From positions 98,890,117-98,954,116 of the forward strand of contig NC_039358.1 in assembly GCF_003573695.1 (NCBI RefSeq): 64,000 nucleotides of DNA, written 5' to 3'. The notes under the pieces are model-generated. The model saw nothing but the letters and a program-made list of their open reading frames with translations, did no database searches and was not told the origin of the DNA. The translations under genes were made by a program, and so were the position numbers. The stretch is from Papaver somniferum (lineage: Eukaryota; Streptophyta; Magnoliopsida; Ranunculales; Papaveraceae). Below, piece after piece: positions 48,282 to 59,818 of the stretch. How positions within the stretch are numbered: position 1 is the first letter of the stretch; each line of letters begins with the position of its first letter.

Positions 48282-50659
48282 TGTTGATGGTGGTTTTTAG
48301 TTTAAAGGCTAAAATCGTAAACCCTGTATTTAATGCGTTGTCATCCTACAAAGGAACAAAAGACATTTAAAAGCAATGAGTGCTTAAGACTCTTTTCTCA
48401 CATATGTATTGAGCAATTCAATATATCTGTATATATGAAATTTACTCAGAATAGTGCGTGCAACAGCAATCCCAAAATATTCTGTGAAATTTTATTTTCC
48501 ACCCGCATTATTCACTAATGTATTGCCTGCCTAGTATTTTCCTATGTTATGTTCTGTAGCTTAACTCCAAATATTGACATGACATGACGATTAAATGTTC
48601 ACTCTCATTAGAGTATCATGAATCTCCCGAAGTGTCAGTATTGAGACCTGCATGAAAACACTCATATAGGCTACACCACCCTCTGGCAAATGGATCAACA
48701 ATTGAAAGTTAGCGTGGTCAAACGCGTTTAAATTCTTTAAAAGAAATCTAGACTGTCCATATCAGTCTTAAGAAGTGATCACGGCCACACGATTTGGCTG
48801 CGCGATTCAGCAAGCCTAGACTACTCCTGACGGAACTAGGCAATCACCGTATCAACCACCGGCGGGCCCATTGTTGCCGTAGTCGAACAATTCCTATATT
48901 GTTCATTCACAAGCACTTCAAACGTCAACCCAAACATGGGTGTTCGCGTTGTCTAAAAATAGCTCGAACGAGCTAAGACCGGCAAAAACGGTCTCAAAAT
49001 CCATCGCATCCGTCCAACTTTGCCGGCCTAGTTGGACGACGTAGATCGTATCTCGAACGATCAAAGAGGCGCCAATACGTTCATTGACGGCCCAACCTTC
49101 TTCCTAGTCGATCGACTTGCCCATAGAAAATCAATGACACATCAAACTATTCGATTGAATTAGGGTGGACGCGACTGCTTTAAAACGCTAATTGGTGCTT
49201 GCGGCAGTATGTTACTGCCGCAAATCGATCATGACCATCCATCTTCTCCAGGATAATCGAGTGGCTTAAATCTAATTTTAGATGGCCCAGGAGATGTTGG
49301 CATATCCACCAGCGGCTCGTCTTTGTACATGGCCAATCGACCTATTTGAATTAGCGCCTGACGCGTCGATTCGACTAGCCAAAACAGGAGTGGTCGTGCG
49401 GCCCCTAAACCCTAAATTGTGTCAACGACAACATGTAACTGCCGCAAATCATCTCGTTCATCCAAATTATCTAGCCTAGTTGGACGGTGTAGATTAATTT
49501 TCAGAAAACCAACAAGGTAGCGTTGTGATTACTGGCGCCCCCTCTTCCATGAGGAGCGATCAGCCAGGCCAAGGCTCGCCCATGTGGCCCCGAACGATCA
49601 CTCAAACAGTGGTCATTCACACTATTTGTACGATTCAGCAGCAGTCATTAACTGTCGCAAATCGTTTCAGCCACTTAACTTGGCTAGCCGATTTTAGCGG
49701 TCCAGATCTAATATCGATCGACCGATAAGATTTTAGAATGACTATCAGTTGCCACTCTCCTGACTGGCCACTCTCTGGGATGCGTGCGTAGCTCCTACCA
49801 ACTCCTTGAAAGAGGATGGTCACGCTCCTTTTAAGACGCTCAATTCGTGACTGATTCAATCGAGCTCTAAAACTACGATGCATGTAGCACATCGATTATT
49901 TTCAGCTGCTTTCTTGAAAGCGATGCTTCATACACATCGATTATAAGCGATGTTTTATAAACATTGTTTTCACAAATAATTTATTATTTGACTTAAAAGC
50001 ATTGTGTGCTGCTTTCAGCGACGAGTCTCACGACTCGACCCACTTACTCGAGACATCAAACATGTCCCAAACTGGGGGATGCTCACTGGGTATTGGTCTG
50101 GCGGTTTACAACGTGCAACGCGCCCATTACAAGAACGTGTCAGGAAAGAACGGAAGGTTAACAACAATGAGATAGTGGATGAAGGCGTGACCAGTTTCCC
50201 CTCATAGTAGAAACGTGGTGGTCACCACTTATACACAACTCCACTTCTCCATTTGCCTAATCACCTCCACTTCCTACGAGATCAGGGTGTGCTCGAACAT
50301 GACCTGTATAAATAGGTTTTCAATTAATTTCGACAAAGAGGGGAAAACAAGTGTTATCAACACAAGTATCCAGAAACCATATTCTGATACAAGTCTTAAA
50401 ACAACCACACCTTCATAATTCAGCATTCTGATCTCAAACACCTTCTTCGCTTCCCTCCATAAGATCAACCCTTCTCCTTCACTTTGTGACCGAATTGAAT
50501 CTGGAACGACCATTTCTTGGTTTAGGCCGGAGTCTTACAGATTGATCTCTCGAATCTAAAGTACTCCCGTGCAGTGCATTTGTTTAGGGTTCTAATTCGT
50601 TTCTCATCAACACACCCAAATTTACCAAAAACAGCAGAATTAGTTTTTACCCCAAAACA
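48282..50659 (+). repeat. 3' LTR of the gag-only element
   Basis: 2,378 bases, TG..CA ends intact, closely similar to the 5' LTR with scattered substitutions and small deletions (for example near 48705 and 49760). TATA box TATAAATA at 50307-50314. Followed by the ACCGC duplication. Confidence 0.85.
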
Positions 50660-50664
50660 ACCGC

Positions 50665-51132
50665 ATTATCAACAAAGTCTTCAGGTAAATCCCAAGAGCA
50701 AGAAGAATAAGCCATTGATAATAGGAAGCCTAAAGTGAGATAATTCAGCTCAATAGGAAAGGTATATAAACAAGTTCAGAAAGACTTAGGGTTTACAAGA
50801 TGGGTTTGTGAGGGAGTCCCGAAACCGTACGTGTACCCATAAGAAAATGATCCTCAAAAAACCAAAAAGGTTATTTGAAGAAGGTTTACACAGCACCTTG
50901 TTGCTTGAAAAGGTCCATGCATCTTAAATCTAGATTAAAGGCATAAGGCATAAGTAAAACCACTAAACAAAGAAAGATCAATCCAGAAAATACTCATTTA
51001 AAAGTGTTACCTGAAAATCCATCTAAGACCGATAAGAAACTATTTAGATGATCAGAGACACTTTTCCAATAAGTATACCTCACCAATTTTCACTCAACCA
51101 GGATTTTTGTGAGTGAGATTTCAACCTTGTGA
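50665..51132 (-). other. Internal non-coding part of the minus-strand element
   Basis: Lies between the gag-like frames and the small coiled-coil ORF. The first codons of that ORF (MAYSSCSWDLPEDF) are at 50715-50665. The rest has no supported gene; pol would be expected here in an autonomous relative. Confidence 0.5.
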
Positions 51133-52318
51133 TTAATTAGCACAAGTATGAGCTTTTAGCTCATTAAATGAATTTTTTTTTCGATTATCTTTCTTCCTCT
51201 GAGACTTTGTAGAAAAACCATTATGATGTGAAAAGTTGTCATAAAATTTACTGTTATCAAAATATGACTCATAGTATCGATTCTTACCTGAAGAATTTTG
51301 GCTAGATAAAGTTGACAGCTTGTTGACAGTTTCTTTACAACCTTCAAATAACTTCTTTAGGTTATCATCATCTTTGCACTTTTCTTCTGATACCTTGTTC
51401 ACATCAACAGAATCATTATCTCCCTTTTTGAAGAAGGAAAATTTCTGATCTTTTCTCAGACGGTTTTTGTTAAGATATCTGTTATGCTTCTGAGCATTTG
51501 AGGAACTCATTGAACTGACCTTCCTGGTAGCATACACAGGGTAAGTACGAAAACCAATTGGTTTAGACATACGAATTTTAATTACACCTTTGAAAATTAA
51601 GTCTAAGGTGTGTTGAAGTTGAACAAGGAGTTTTTATTCAACCTAGAGTTTCCCTTTTGTTTAACAGAACCTTTTGCCTCACAAAATAGATATACTTTCT
51701 GATCACAAGGGTGATTAGATAGTACAGTCTTAACAGTCTCGTTAGGAGATTTCTTCCTTGCATGTGATGTGGAACTTCCTTGATTAGAGGAGATGACTAA
51801 CACATCTTTTCTGATTGGAAGGGATTCTGATCTTACTTCTGGAGTTGAAACTTCTTCAGTTGTAGCAGAAGTACTTGATATATTAGACTGCATAGAGCAT
51901 CCTTGAATTGAGAGTTTACTCAAGCGATGTTCAATTTTCAAAGCATTCTTTTTGAGGCTTGCCTCGAGTAACATACGTGAAGAATGATCTTCAATATTTT
52001 CTTTGAATTTACAGTCTCTTATTATACCAAGAAGAACATTGAAATGATTTTTCAATAGATTAAATCTATCAGCTTGGATTCTAACAAGATTTAGAATCAG
52101 TTTATTCTCTTCAGCTGTTTCCCTTTCATTAATAGAGATAGACTCATTTGAAGGGTAATTGGGATAACGCATGTTAGTGTCTGTCTGTCTCGTCAGAACA
52201 CAAGGTTCGTTTATATTTGAGATCGACGAATCTTTCTCTTTAATAGATGGAGTCGAGACAGAACTTTTATTTCTGGTGATGCGTTTATCAGAGATAGTAC
52301 TCTTGTCTATAGAGTCAT
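51133..52318 (-). pseudogene. Degenerate gag-like ORFs of the minus-strand element
   Basis: On the minus strand a frame is open from about 52318, through an internal ATG at 52172, to a stop at 51603. A second frame follows at 51570-51133, shifted by two. The original ATG near 52320 seems lost by a one-base deletion (ATGACTCT where relatives have ATGGAC). The first part is helical (ENKLILNLVRIQADRFNLL, residues ~70-90) with Ser/Thr-rich linkers. The second is basic and aromatic (NRYLNKNRLRKDQKFSFF; YESYFDNSKFYDNF), as in a nucleic-acid-binding gag end. No UBN2 domain or CCHC knuckle is visible. Its position directly after the PBS supports gag. Confidence 0.55.
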
Positions 52319-52333
52319 ATCGCTACAAACACA

Positions 52334-52346
52334 TGCTCTGATACCA
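52334..52346 (-). other. Primer binding site (tRNA-Met type)
   Basis: Minus strand TGGTATCAGAGCA, three bases from the 5' LTR end. Confidence 0.85.
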
Positions 52347-52348
52347 AT

Positions 52349-54681
52349 TGAAAAAGCGGGGGTACAACAACCACACCCAATATTTCGATTAGCAATCTGT
52401 ATGGACTAACTTCAATATACTTTCAAGAGAATCAACTAGACTCAATCTTAACAAAGTATATCAAAGAGTTATATCTCTCTTTGTCGATTAAATTCTTACT
52501 CAAGCAAATAGAAATCTGCGAGTCTAATTGTATACAAGAGAAATCACTTGAACGGTACCAAAGACCAATGTTCAAGGATCAATCAATTTCAATCAACAAC
52601 CAAAGGTCGGTTTCCCAATTGATTGATTCAAACGCATAATCTGTGATATTTCAATTATAAAGATAAACAATATAATGCGGAAAAGAAACAACACAGACAC
52701 CAGAATTTTGTTAATGAGGAAACCGCAAATGCAGAAAAACCCCGGGACCTAGTCCAGATTGAACACACAATGTATTAAGCCGCTACAGACACTAGCCTAC
52801 TACTAACTAACTTCGGTCTGAACTGTAGGTGAACCCAAATAAATCTCACACTAATCCAAGGTACAGTTATGCTCCTACGTCTCTGATCCCAGCAGGATAC
52901 TACGCACTTGATTCCCTTAGCTGATCTCACCCACAACTAAGAGTCGCTATGACCCAAAGTCGAAGACTTTAATAAACAAATATGTATCACACAAAAAAGT
53001 CTACGGTAATAGATAAATCTGTCTCCCACAGAAATACCTACGAGTTTTGTTCCGTCTTTTGATAAATCAAGATGAACAGGAACCAATTGATAACCCGTAC
53101 TTATATTCGCGAAGAACAGTGACAATAATCTTAATCGACGCGGCGAAAGAAGATATTGTGGAATCACAAACGATGAGACGAAGATGTTTGTGATTACTTT
53201 TATATCTTGCCTATCAGAGATATCAATCTCAAGCCAATCGTTACGATTGTACTCAATACGATAGAAACAACAAGATCAGATCACACAACTACAATAAAGT
53301 AGTATCGGTCTGGCTTCACAATCCCAATGAAGTCTTCAAGTCGTTAACCTACAGGGTCTCGGTAGAAACCTAAGGTTAAAGGAGAATCGATTCTAGATTA
53401 TACAACTAGTATCACACAGGAGGTGTGGGGATTAGGTTTCGCAGTTGCTAGAGTTCTCCTTTATATAGTCTTTCAAATCAGGGTTTGCAATCAATGTTAG
53501 CTTAGTATCAAAGCATTCAATATTCAACGTTAGATGAAAACCTGATTAGATTCAAGCTAATATCTTTCAACCGTTAGATCTAAAATTTAGCTCGTTACAC
53601 ACAAATGAAATGCACGTTTTAGGTTTGTGTAACTGTACCCAAACATGTACATTCGTTGGTTCAACATTAGTTAACCAAATGGTCAGCCATATGAGTACTT
53701 TCATATGAACCATATTATTCTTTACCATTACTAGTATAAATGACTCAAATGAACTCATTAGAGAGTTGTTCAATTGCTTAGATCTTATAGAAGTATACAA
53801 GACACAATCGAAGCAAAAATGATTTGATTCACTCGAATCGATTCATGAACTTTATAGCCACGGTTTGCAAACTTGCATTCCTTAGTTAATATAAGTATAA
53901 GTTCACGAATAATCGTTTTTAGAAAATAACCAACCTAAGTACGCGGACTTAAGTACCCGGAACAAATTTGTAAATAGTTCACAAACTCCAGCAGATTTTC
54001 TCGGGAAGAGAACCTCCGACAGTACGCGGACTGGGTTTGCGGACTCTGTTCCGGTTTTCTGAGCAGCAAAGTATGCATACTTTGGTTCAAGGAATAAGGA
54101 CTTATACATGTATGTGTTTCCACACAATTCTTATTTCCAACAATGGTTATATAATCTAAACTCTCTTTTCAATCATTGAAAAATTCTTAAAGGACGTTAT
54201 ATAGTTGTTAATCACAAACCATTTTTCGTCAAAGCTATTTTCAAGTGACTAAAACATAACATGACTTTTGTCACTAGGTAAAGATAAACTTGGCCAAAGC
54301 GAAAGCTTACCAACACATATTTCGAGAAATAGATAAGCGAGATAAACTCGGCTCAAAATAGCAAATGCGTATAATCAAAGTCTATATAGCAAAACGAATT
54401 TTGTCTCAAGATAGGAGATAGAGTAGATAGACTTTTGAGTGATAGATAAGTTCAAGTCTCCGCATACCTTTTAGTCGATGAAGTTCCACCAGTTCCTTGA
54501 GTAGTTCTTCGTCTTATATGATGATCGCCATGGAGTTCTTGATCTCAACTACACTTTCTATCCTAGTCCGAGACTTAGCTATAGTAGACTAGAAATCAAG
54601 ACTTATAGTTTTGATCACTAACATTGACAAACATGATTGAGATAACAACGCATGCGAGTTCGACCGAGCAGTGCTCTAACA
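52349..54681 (-). repeat. 5' LTR of the minus-strand element
   Basis: 2,333 bases, same ends and landmarks as the 3' LTR: TATA box 53460-53467, variable CpG motifs 53938-54050, minus-strand start TGTTAGAGCACTGCTCGG. Followed by the CTTTT duplication. Confidence 0.85.
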
Positions 54682-56378
54682 CTTTTTATCTTGCCTATCG
54701 GAGATTAAATCTCGATCAAATCTTAGAGAAGATTGTACTCAAACGATAGAATCGGGCAAGATCAGAACACGCAACTACAAAGAAAATAGTTGGGTCTGGA
54801 TTCACAATCCCAATGAAGTCTTTGAAGTCGTTAACCTACAGGGTCTCGATATAAACCTAAGGTTAAAGGAGAATCAACTCTAGTTGATGCAACTAGTAAC
54901 ACACAGGAGGTGTGGGGATTAGGTTTCCCAGTTGCTAGAGTTCTCCTTTATATAGTTTTCAAATCAGGGTTTGCAATCCAAGTTACCTTCGTAACAAAGC
55001 ATTCAATATCAACCGTTAGATGAAAACCTGATTCAACCAAGCTAATATCTTTCATTTGTTAGATCGAACTTAGCTTGTTACACATAAATGAAATGTACCC
55101 TCATTTAGGTTTATGTAACCGTACCCAAACGTGTACACCATATTGGCTCGACAATAGTTAACCGAAGTTAGCCATATGATTACTCTCATATCAACCTTAT
55201 TCATCTTAACCATAACTAGTTCAAATGACTCAAATGAAACTAGTTAAAGAGCCGTTCAATTGATATATTTTCATAGAAGTATACAAAAACACAATTGAAG
55301 CAAAATTGGTTTGATTCACTCGAATCAATTCATGAACATTATAGCCACGGTTTGCAAAGATTGCATTCCTTATTTTATAAATGTTTAAGTTCATGTACAC
55401 AACCGATTTTAGAAAGTAACCAACTCAAGTATGCAAACGGGTACGCATACTTAAGTAGCCGGACCGAGTTTGGTCACGCCAGTACGCGTACGGGTGCGCA
55501 TACCAATTTACATTCCAAACTCCAGGAGAAATTCACGGACGTGAGACTTCTGCCAGTATGCGTACGGGTACGCATACTTTCCCAGACATCCAACAACCGC
55601 CAGTACGCGTACGGGTGCCATACCAATTTACATTCCAAACTCCAGCAGAAATTCACGGACGTGAGACTTCTACCAGTATGCGTACGGGTACGCATACTTT
55701 CCCAGACATCCAACAACCGCCAGTATGCGTACGGGTACGCATACTTCAGGTTCCCGGTTTTGGACTTATACAAAAATGTGAGAACACAGTATGTTTATAT
55801 CCAAACATGGTTACATGATTCTAAACTCTTTATTTCAATCATTGAAACTTTCTTACAGGATGACAATAGTCGTTTTCACACACTATTAGCATCAAAGCAA
55901 TTTTTAAGATATTGAAATAATCATAATGAAATATTCTAAGTCTACATGAAATGATTGTATCACACAAACCATGTAAGATTAACTTGGTCGAAGCGAAAGC
56001 GTGCCAACACATATTTCGAGAAATATGTAAGCGAGATAAACTCAGCTCAAAATCTCAAATGTGTATAATAGAAAACTATATCGTAATACGACATATGTCT
56101 CAATATAGGAGATAGAGTAGAAATATACTTTCCAAGTGATAGATGAGTTTCAGTCTCCACATACCTTTTGTTGATGAAATTCCACAAGCTCCCCTTAGTA
56201 GTTCTTCGTCTTCAAATGATGAACGCTGTGAAGTCTAAGCTCAACTACACAATCTATGTCCTAGTCTGAGACATCTATAAATAGGCTAGAAATCAAGACT
56301 TATAGTTTTGATCACTAACATTGACAAACATGCTTGAGATAGCAACGCATGCGAGTTCGACCGAGCAGTGCTCTAACA
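54682..56378 (-). mobile_element. Solo TTAGAGC-family LTR (-), right part
   Basis: Continues 37046-37928 after the nested element and ends at TGTTAGAGCACTGCTCGG (minus-strand start). A TATA region lies near 54950. The next plus-strand bases, TATATAGTG, are not a polypurine tract. Confidence 0.75.
55479..55745. repeat. 121-base tandem duplication with perfect GTACGCGTAC-type palindromes
   Basis: Units at 55479-55599 and 55600-55719 and a partial third. Each contains a 24-base palindrome built on GTATGCGTAC-GG-GTACGCATAC (for example 55555-55578) and CAGTACGCGTACGGGTG. The long open frame across it (55295-55915) is a by-product. Confidence 0.8.
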
Positions 56379-57033
56379 TATATAGTGATTAGAGGTTTAA
56401 TTGTTGCTCAGAGAGGTGGTTGTGTGCAGAAATGGTGGGGGCGATGGTGTTAATGGAGGGAGAGTTGCAGGTGGAGGTTCTGTGAAAGAGAGAAAGAAAT
56501 GAAGATGGAGTTGGGTTCTGTTCGATTAGAGAAACGGAATCGGAGGCTAGGGTGTTAGGCAGATGCATCAAGATTTGATGTCTCGAGTGGAGGTGTTGTT
56601 GGATGATAACCAGTTGTATCAAATCTGACGGTTCAGCTACGGAAACGGGTTTTGATCTCGGGTTTGTGTATTGAGTTCTCTACCAGGCCCATTGGTCAGT
56701 TCATCAAGCGGATTGCGGGTGAGTTGCAAGCGGATTGCTGAAGGTGCGCAAACGGATTGCGGCTGCTCTTTGCGTGATGTTCCTTCGCGCTTCACTGCCT
56801 TCTAGCATGGTTCTTGCTTTCTGCTTCTGACCATTAAATTCCCTGCTCTTTTGGCTTCTCAATTCATCCAAGCTTTATTTAGAACCTAAAAACACAAAAT
56901 TAATTAGTACAAGTATTTATTCTTGAAAACAATGAAAACACAAAATTTGGGATAATATGAGGATTTAAAGCACAAAAGATGAGGTAATTTCCAATAAAAT
57001 GTTATAGAATTATGCACTATTTGGCACTCATCA
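56379..57033 (-). mobile_element. Ty3/gypsy LTR (-), right part (5' end of LTR)
   Basis: On the minus strand the LTR starts TGATGAGTGCCAAATAGTGC, a Tat/Athila-like start, right after the tract GGTTTGGGGGTATT. It continues 35963-37045. The small minus-strand frame at 56389-56622 is LTR sequence. Confidence 0.55.
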
Positions 57034-57819
57034 AATACCCCCAAACCTTAATTTTACTTGTCCTCAAGTGAAACAGAAATTAAGAAATCTTAACTATACC
57101 ACTGTCGTTGGTCTCTCGAATGCATTTAGCGAATGCACTAAGCCTTTAAACCTCTAGGTGTCCCTAGTGGACGAGTTACAGTCTCGTGAGGGTTTACCAG
57201 AGGTGTACCCACAAAAACTTCTCCAACTTTAGAGCGTATCAGAATCCCAAGCATCCAGGGAGCTACGAGGACATAGATTTTATGCATGCTAGTAATAAGA
57301 AGTTAGAAATACCAAAGAACCCATTCTCATCCTTAACGGTTGATCGAGAAATAACCATACCATATGAAAGAGTTCGGGTTCGAGAGTGATCACAAGCCTC
57401 GACTTCTGCCTCACTAATAGGGTTTTATGATAATTGCACTCAAAAAGACCGCTTTTTTAGTCTCTCATGTGTGCAGGCAGGAATAAAGAGAGAAATCCCG
57501 CATACGGTGAATGGTGGGAAGGAAAACCTTCCGAAATAATTTCTGGAGACTCCACAGAATCGTTGACAAAAAGAATATTTTTCTGATGATCTCTAAGAAA
57601 GGAAATCAATCATTAGCAAGGATTGGAGTACTCACTTACCTTCATATTTGATCGACAATCAAAACCACTCTCACAGTATCCATAGAAACGTCTTCAATCT
57701 TCGGTCTTCAACTGTTGATGATGAACTTCGTAGAACCTTGACAATTTGTGATTTTTATCTTCAATTTCCTTGTTGCTTTGAATTTTCCTCTTTAAATTTT
57801 TCTTCTTTACCATGATGTT
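57034..57819 (-). mobile_element. 3' internal tail of the minus-strand gypsy element
   Basis: Reverse-complement polypurine tract CCCCCAAACC near 57038, and the TTTACCAGAGGTGTACCCAC landmark near 57191 shared with 2956-2980. No coding frame is recognisable. Truncated by the plus-strand LTR at 57820. Confidence 0.5.
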
Positions 57820-59149
57820 TGTTAGAGCATTGATCGGTCGAACTCGCATGTGTTTCTATCTCAAGCATGTTTGTCAAGTTTAGTTGTCAAAACTATATGT
57901 ATTGATATCTAGATTACTTATAACTAAGTCTCGGTTTAGGACAGTTTGGTATAGTTGAGCTCCAGACTCCATGGCGATCATCTTATGAAGACGAAGAACT
58001 ACTCAAGGAACCAGTGGAACTTCATCCGACTAAAAGGTATGTGGAGACTTGAACTTATATATCACTCAAAAATCTATTTACTCTATCTCCTACTCTTGAG
58101 ACAAAGTCGTATAAGTATGATAGTCTTCATACATACACATTTGCTATTTCGAGCCGAGTTTACTCGCCTATCTTTTTCTCGAAATATATGTTGGTAAGCT
58201 TTAACCACTTTTCATCTTTACCTGTAACGAAAGTCATGATGACGTTTCAATCTTGAAAATAGCTTTGATGACGATAGTTGTGAATAACGACTGTTATAAC
58301 ATTATAGAAGAATGTTTCAATGATTGAAATGTAGCTTTGAGATTACGTAACCAACTATGGATATAAGCATATATAGTGTGTTCGCACATTAGTGTATAAA
58401 TCCATGTGCCGGAAACCAAGTGTGTGCATATGTGTGCATACAGTATTGGTGAAGGAGACAGGTTGGGTACGCGTACCAACGGAAGTTCTCAAACCGAAAA
58501 TTTCTGCTGAGTTTGTAAGTTTGCAACTGTTAAACCAGTCACCTTAGGTACACAACGTACGTGTACCCACAAAAGTTTTCGACCGAAAATTTTTGCTGAG
58601 TTTCTAAACTCAAATCCCGTAGCTATGGTACACGTACCCGTACGCGTACCAAAGCTGGTTATATTTCTCAAATCGGAAGTTCAGCTAAGGGAATCAAGTG
58701 TGTAGTGTCCTGCTGGGATCAGAGACGTAAGTAGAGCAATTGTACCTTGAATCAATGTGATATTGATTAAGGTTCAATTATAGTCAAGACCGAAGTTAGT
58801 TTGTAGTAGGCTAGTGTATGTAGCGGCTTAACACAATGTGGTGTTCAATCTGGACTAGGTCCCGGGTTTTTTTTGCATTTGCGGTTTCCTCGTTAACAAA
58901 ATTTCTGGTGTCTGTGTTATTTCTATTCCGCATTATATTTTGTTATATAATTGAAATATCACAGGTTGTGCATTAGGATCAATCATTTAGAATATTCAAC
59001 CTTTGATTGTTGATTTAAATTGATTGACACTTGGATATTGGTCTTTGGTACCATCAGACAGTCAGATTCTCTAGAAAGTATATTGGAGTTAGTCCATACA
59101 TATTGTTAATCGAAATATTGGGTGAGGTTGTTAGACCCCCGCTTTTTCA
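57820..59149 (+). repeat. 5' LTR, internally deleted
   Basis: Starts TGTTAGAGCATTGATCGG and ends GACCCCCGCTTTTTCA. Only 1,330 bases long: at about 58675 it jumps from the variable region (GGTACGCGTACC, GTACACGTACCCGTACGCGT) to AGCTAAGGGAATCAAGTG. About 1 kb including the TATA box is lost. Confidence 0.8.
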
Positions 59150-59151
59150 AT

Positions 59152-59163
59152 TGGTATCAGAGC
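59152..59163 (+). other. Primer binding site (tRNA-Met type)
   Basis: TGGTATCAGAGC two bases after the LTR end. Confidence 0.85.
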
Positions 59164-59215
59164 AGGCAAACACGTTTAAGACCTCAAAAGTCTGTGTTTG
59201 TAGCAATCTGACTCT

Positions 59216-59818
59216 ATGGACAGAGGTGCTATCTCTATTAACGTACCACCAGTCTTCGATGGCTCAAACTACTTATGGTGGAAAAATTTTATGCAAGCTT
59301 TTCTTCAAGCACGTGATTTTCAATCATGGGTATATGTAGTTAATGGCTATGATGCTCCCGTTGTGGCAATAGGTAACGCTAATGTTCCAAAGAATATTGG
59401 CGAATACGATGTTGCTGAGATACTTCCTGCAAAGCAAAACTTCGATGGTTTGAATGCTATCATACATGCCATTACCCCAAATCTTCAGCACCATGTGTCA
59501 AATTGCACTAGGTCTAAAGATGCGTGGGATATCTTAGAAACCGTATTCGAAGGAAATACCAGTGAAAAGGAGGCCAGGCTTCAAGACCTAAATTACGATT
59601 GGGAAAACCTTCGTATGGAAGATGAAGATTCTTTTGATGAGTTTAATCACAATGTGTCTGAAATTGTTAACGTATCTTTTGCATTGGGTAAGACTATTCC
59701 TGAAAAGGACATTGTGATGAAAATTCTCAGATCGCTGCCATCTAGATACGATTCTAAGAAGCATGCCATTGTTGAGGGAAATAACCTTGATAATCTTTCC
59801 AAAAAAAAAATACTCTAA
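59216..59818 (+). pseudogene. Copia-type gag (UBN2 / gag-polypeptide)
   Basis: 200 codons from an ATG 53 bases past the PBS. It has the hallmarks of copia gag: FDGSNYLWWKNFMQAFLQA near residues 15-33, a central KDAWDILETVFEG (~103-115) and the UBN2 helix region NLRMEDEDSFDEFN (~131-145) with PEKDIVMKILRSLPSRYDS (~163-181). It ends early because of a frame change in a run of ten A at 59801-59810. In the next frame the expected continuation (NTLIGKLKIF) goes on. CCHC zinc knuckles were not found intact. Gag packages RNA in cytoplasmic particles; here it is broken. Confidence 0.8.

Larger units (their letters stand above)
42069..50659 (+). mobile_element. Gag-only Ty3/gypsy element (TR-GAG type), TSD ACCGC
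   Basis: LTRs at 42069-44477 and 48282-50659, PBS TGGCGACCACGATGGGA near 44480, gag at 44557-46154, polypurine tract GCAGGGGACTTA at 48270-48280, and perfect ACCGC duplications (42064-42068 and 50660-50664). Between gag and the 3' LTR there is only ~2.1 kb with a minisatellite and no protease, reverse transcriptase, RNase H or integrase. This is the layout of terminal-repeat elements with a gag domain. It sits inside the small coiled-coil ORF of the surrounding minus-strand element. Confidence 0.85.
37929..54681 (-). mobile_element. Complete non-autonomous TTAGAGC-family element (-), TSD CTTTT
   Basis: LTRs at 37929-40292 (3') and 52349-54681 (5'), PBS at 52334-52346, polypurine tract at 40293-40305, and perfect CTTTT duplications (37924-37928 and 54682-54686). 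Without the nested gypsy insertion its internal region is only ~3.5 kb. It holds two broken gag-like frames (51133-52318), a small coiled-coil ORF (41703-42068 with 50665-50715), and the hairpin-rich 3' non-coding region (40293-41700). Reverse transcriptase, integrase and protease are absent, so it would depend on another element's proteins. Confidence 0.85.

Noticed and set aside
55295..55915. 206-codon open frame
   Set aside because: Lies across the 121-base tandem duplication of a minus-strand LTR; the repeats in the protein only mirror the DNA repeat.
37046..56378. TSD around the solo LTR
   Set aside because: Flanking bases (TGGTG on the left, TATAT on the right) do not match, so I claim none.
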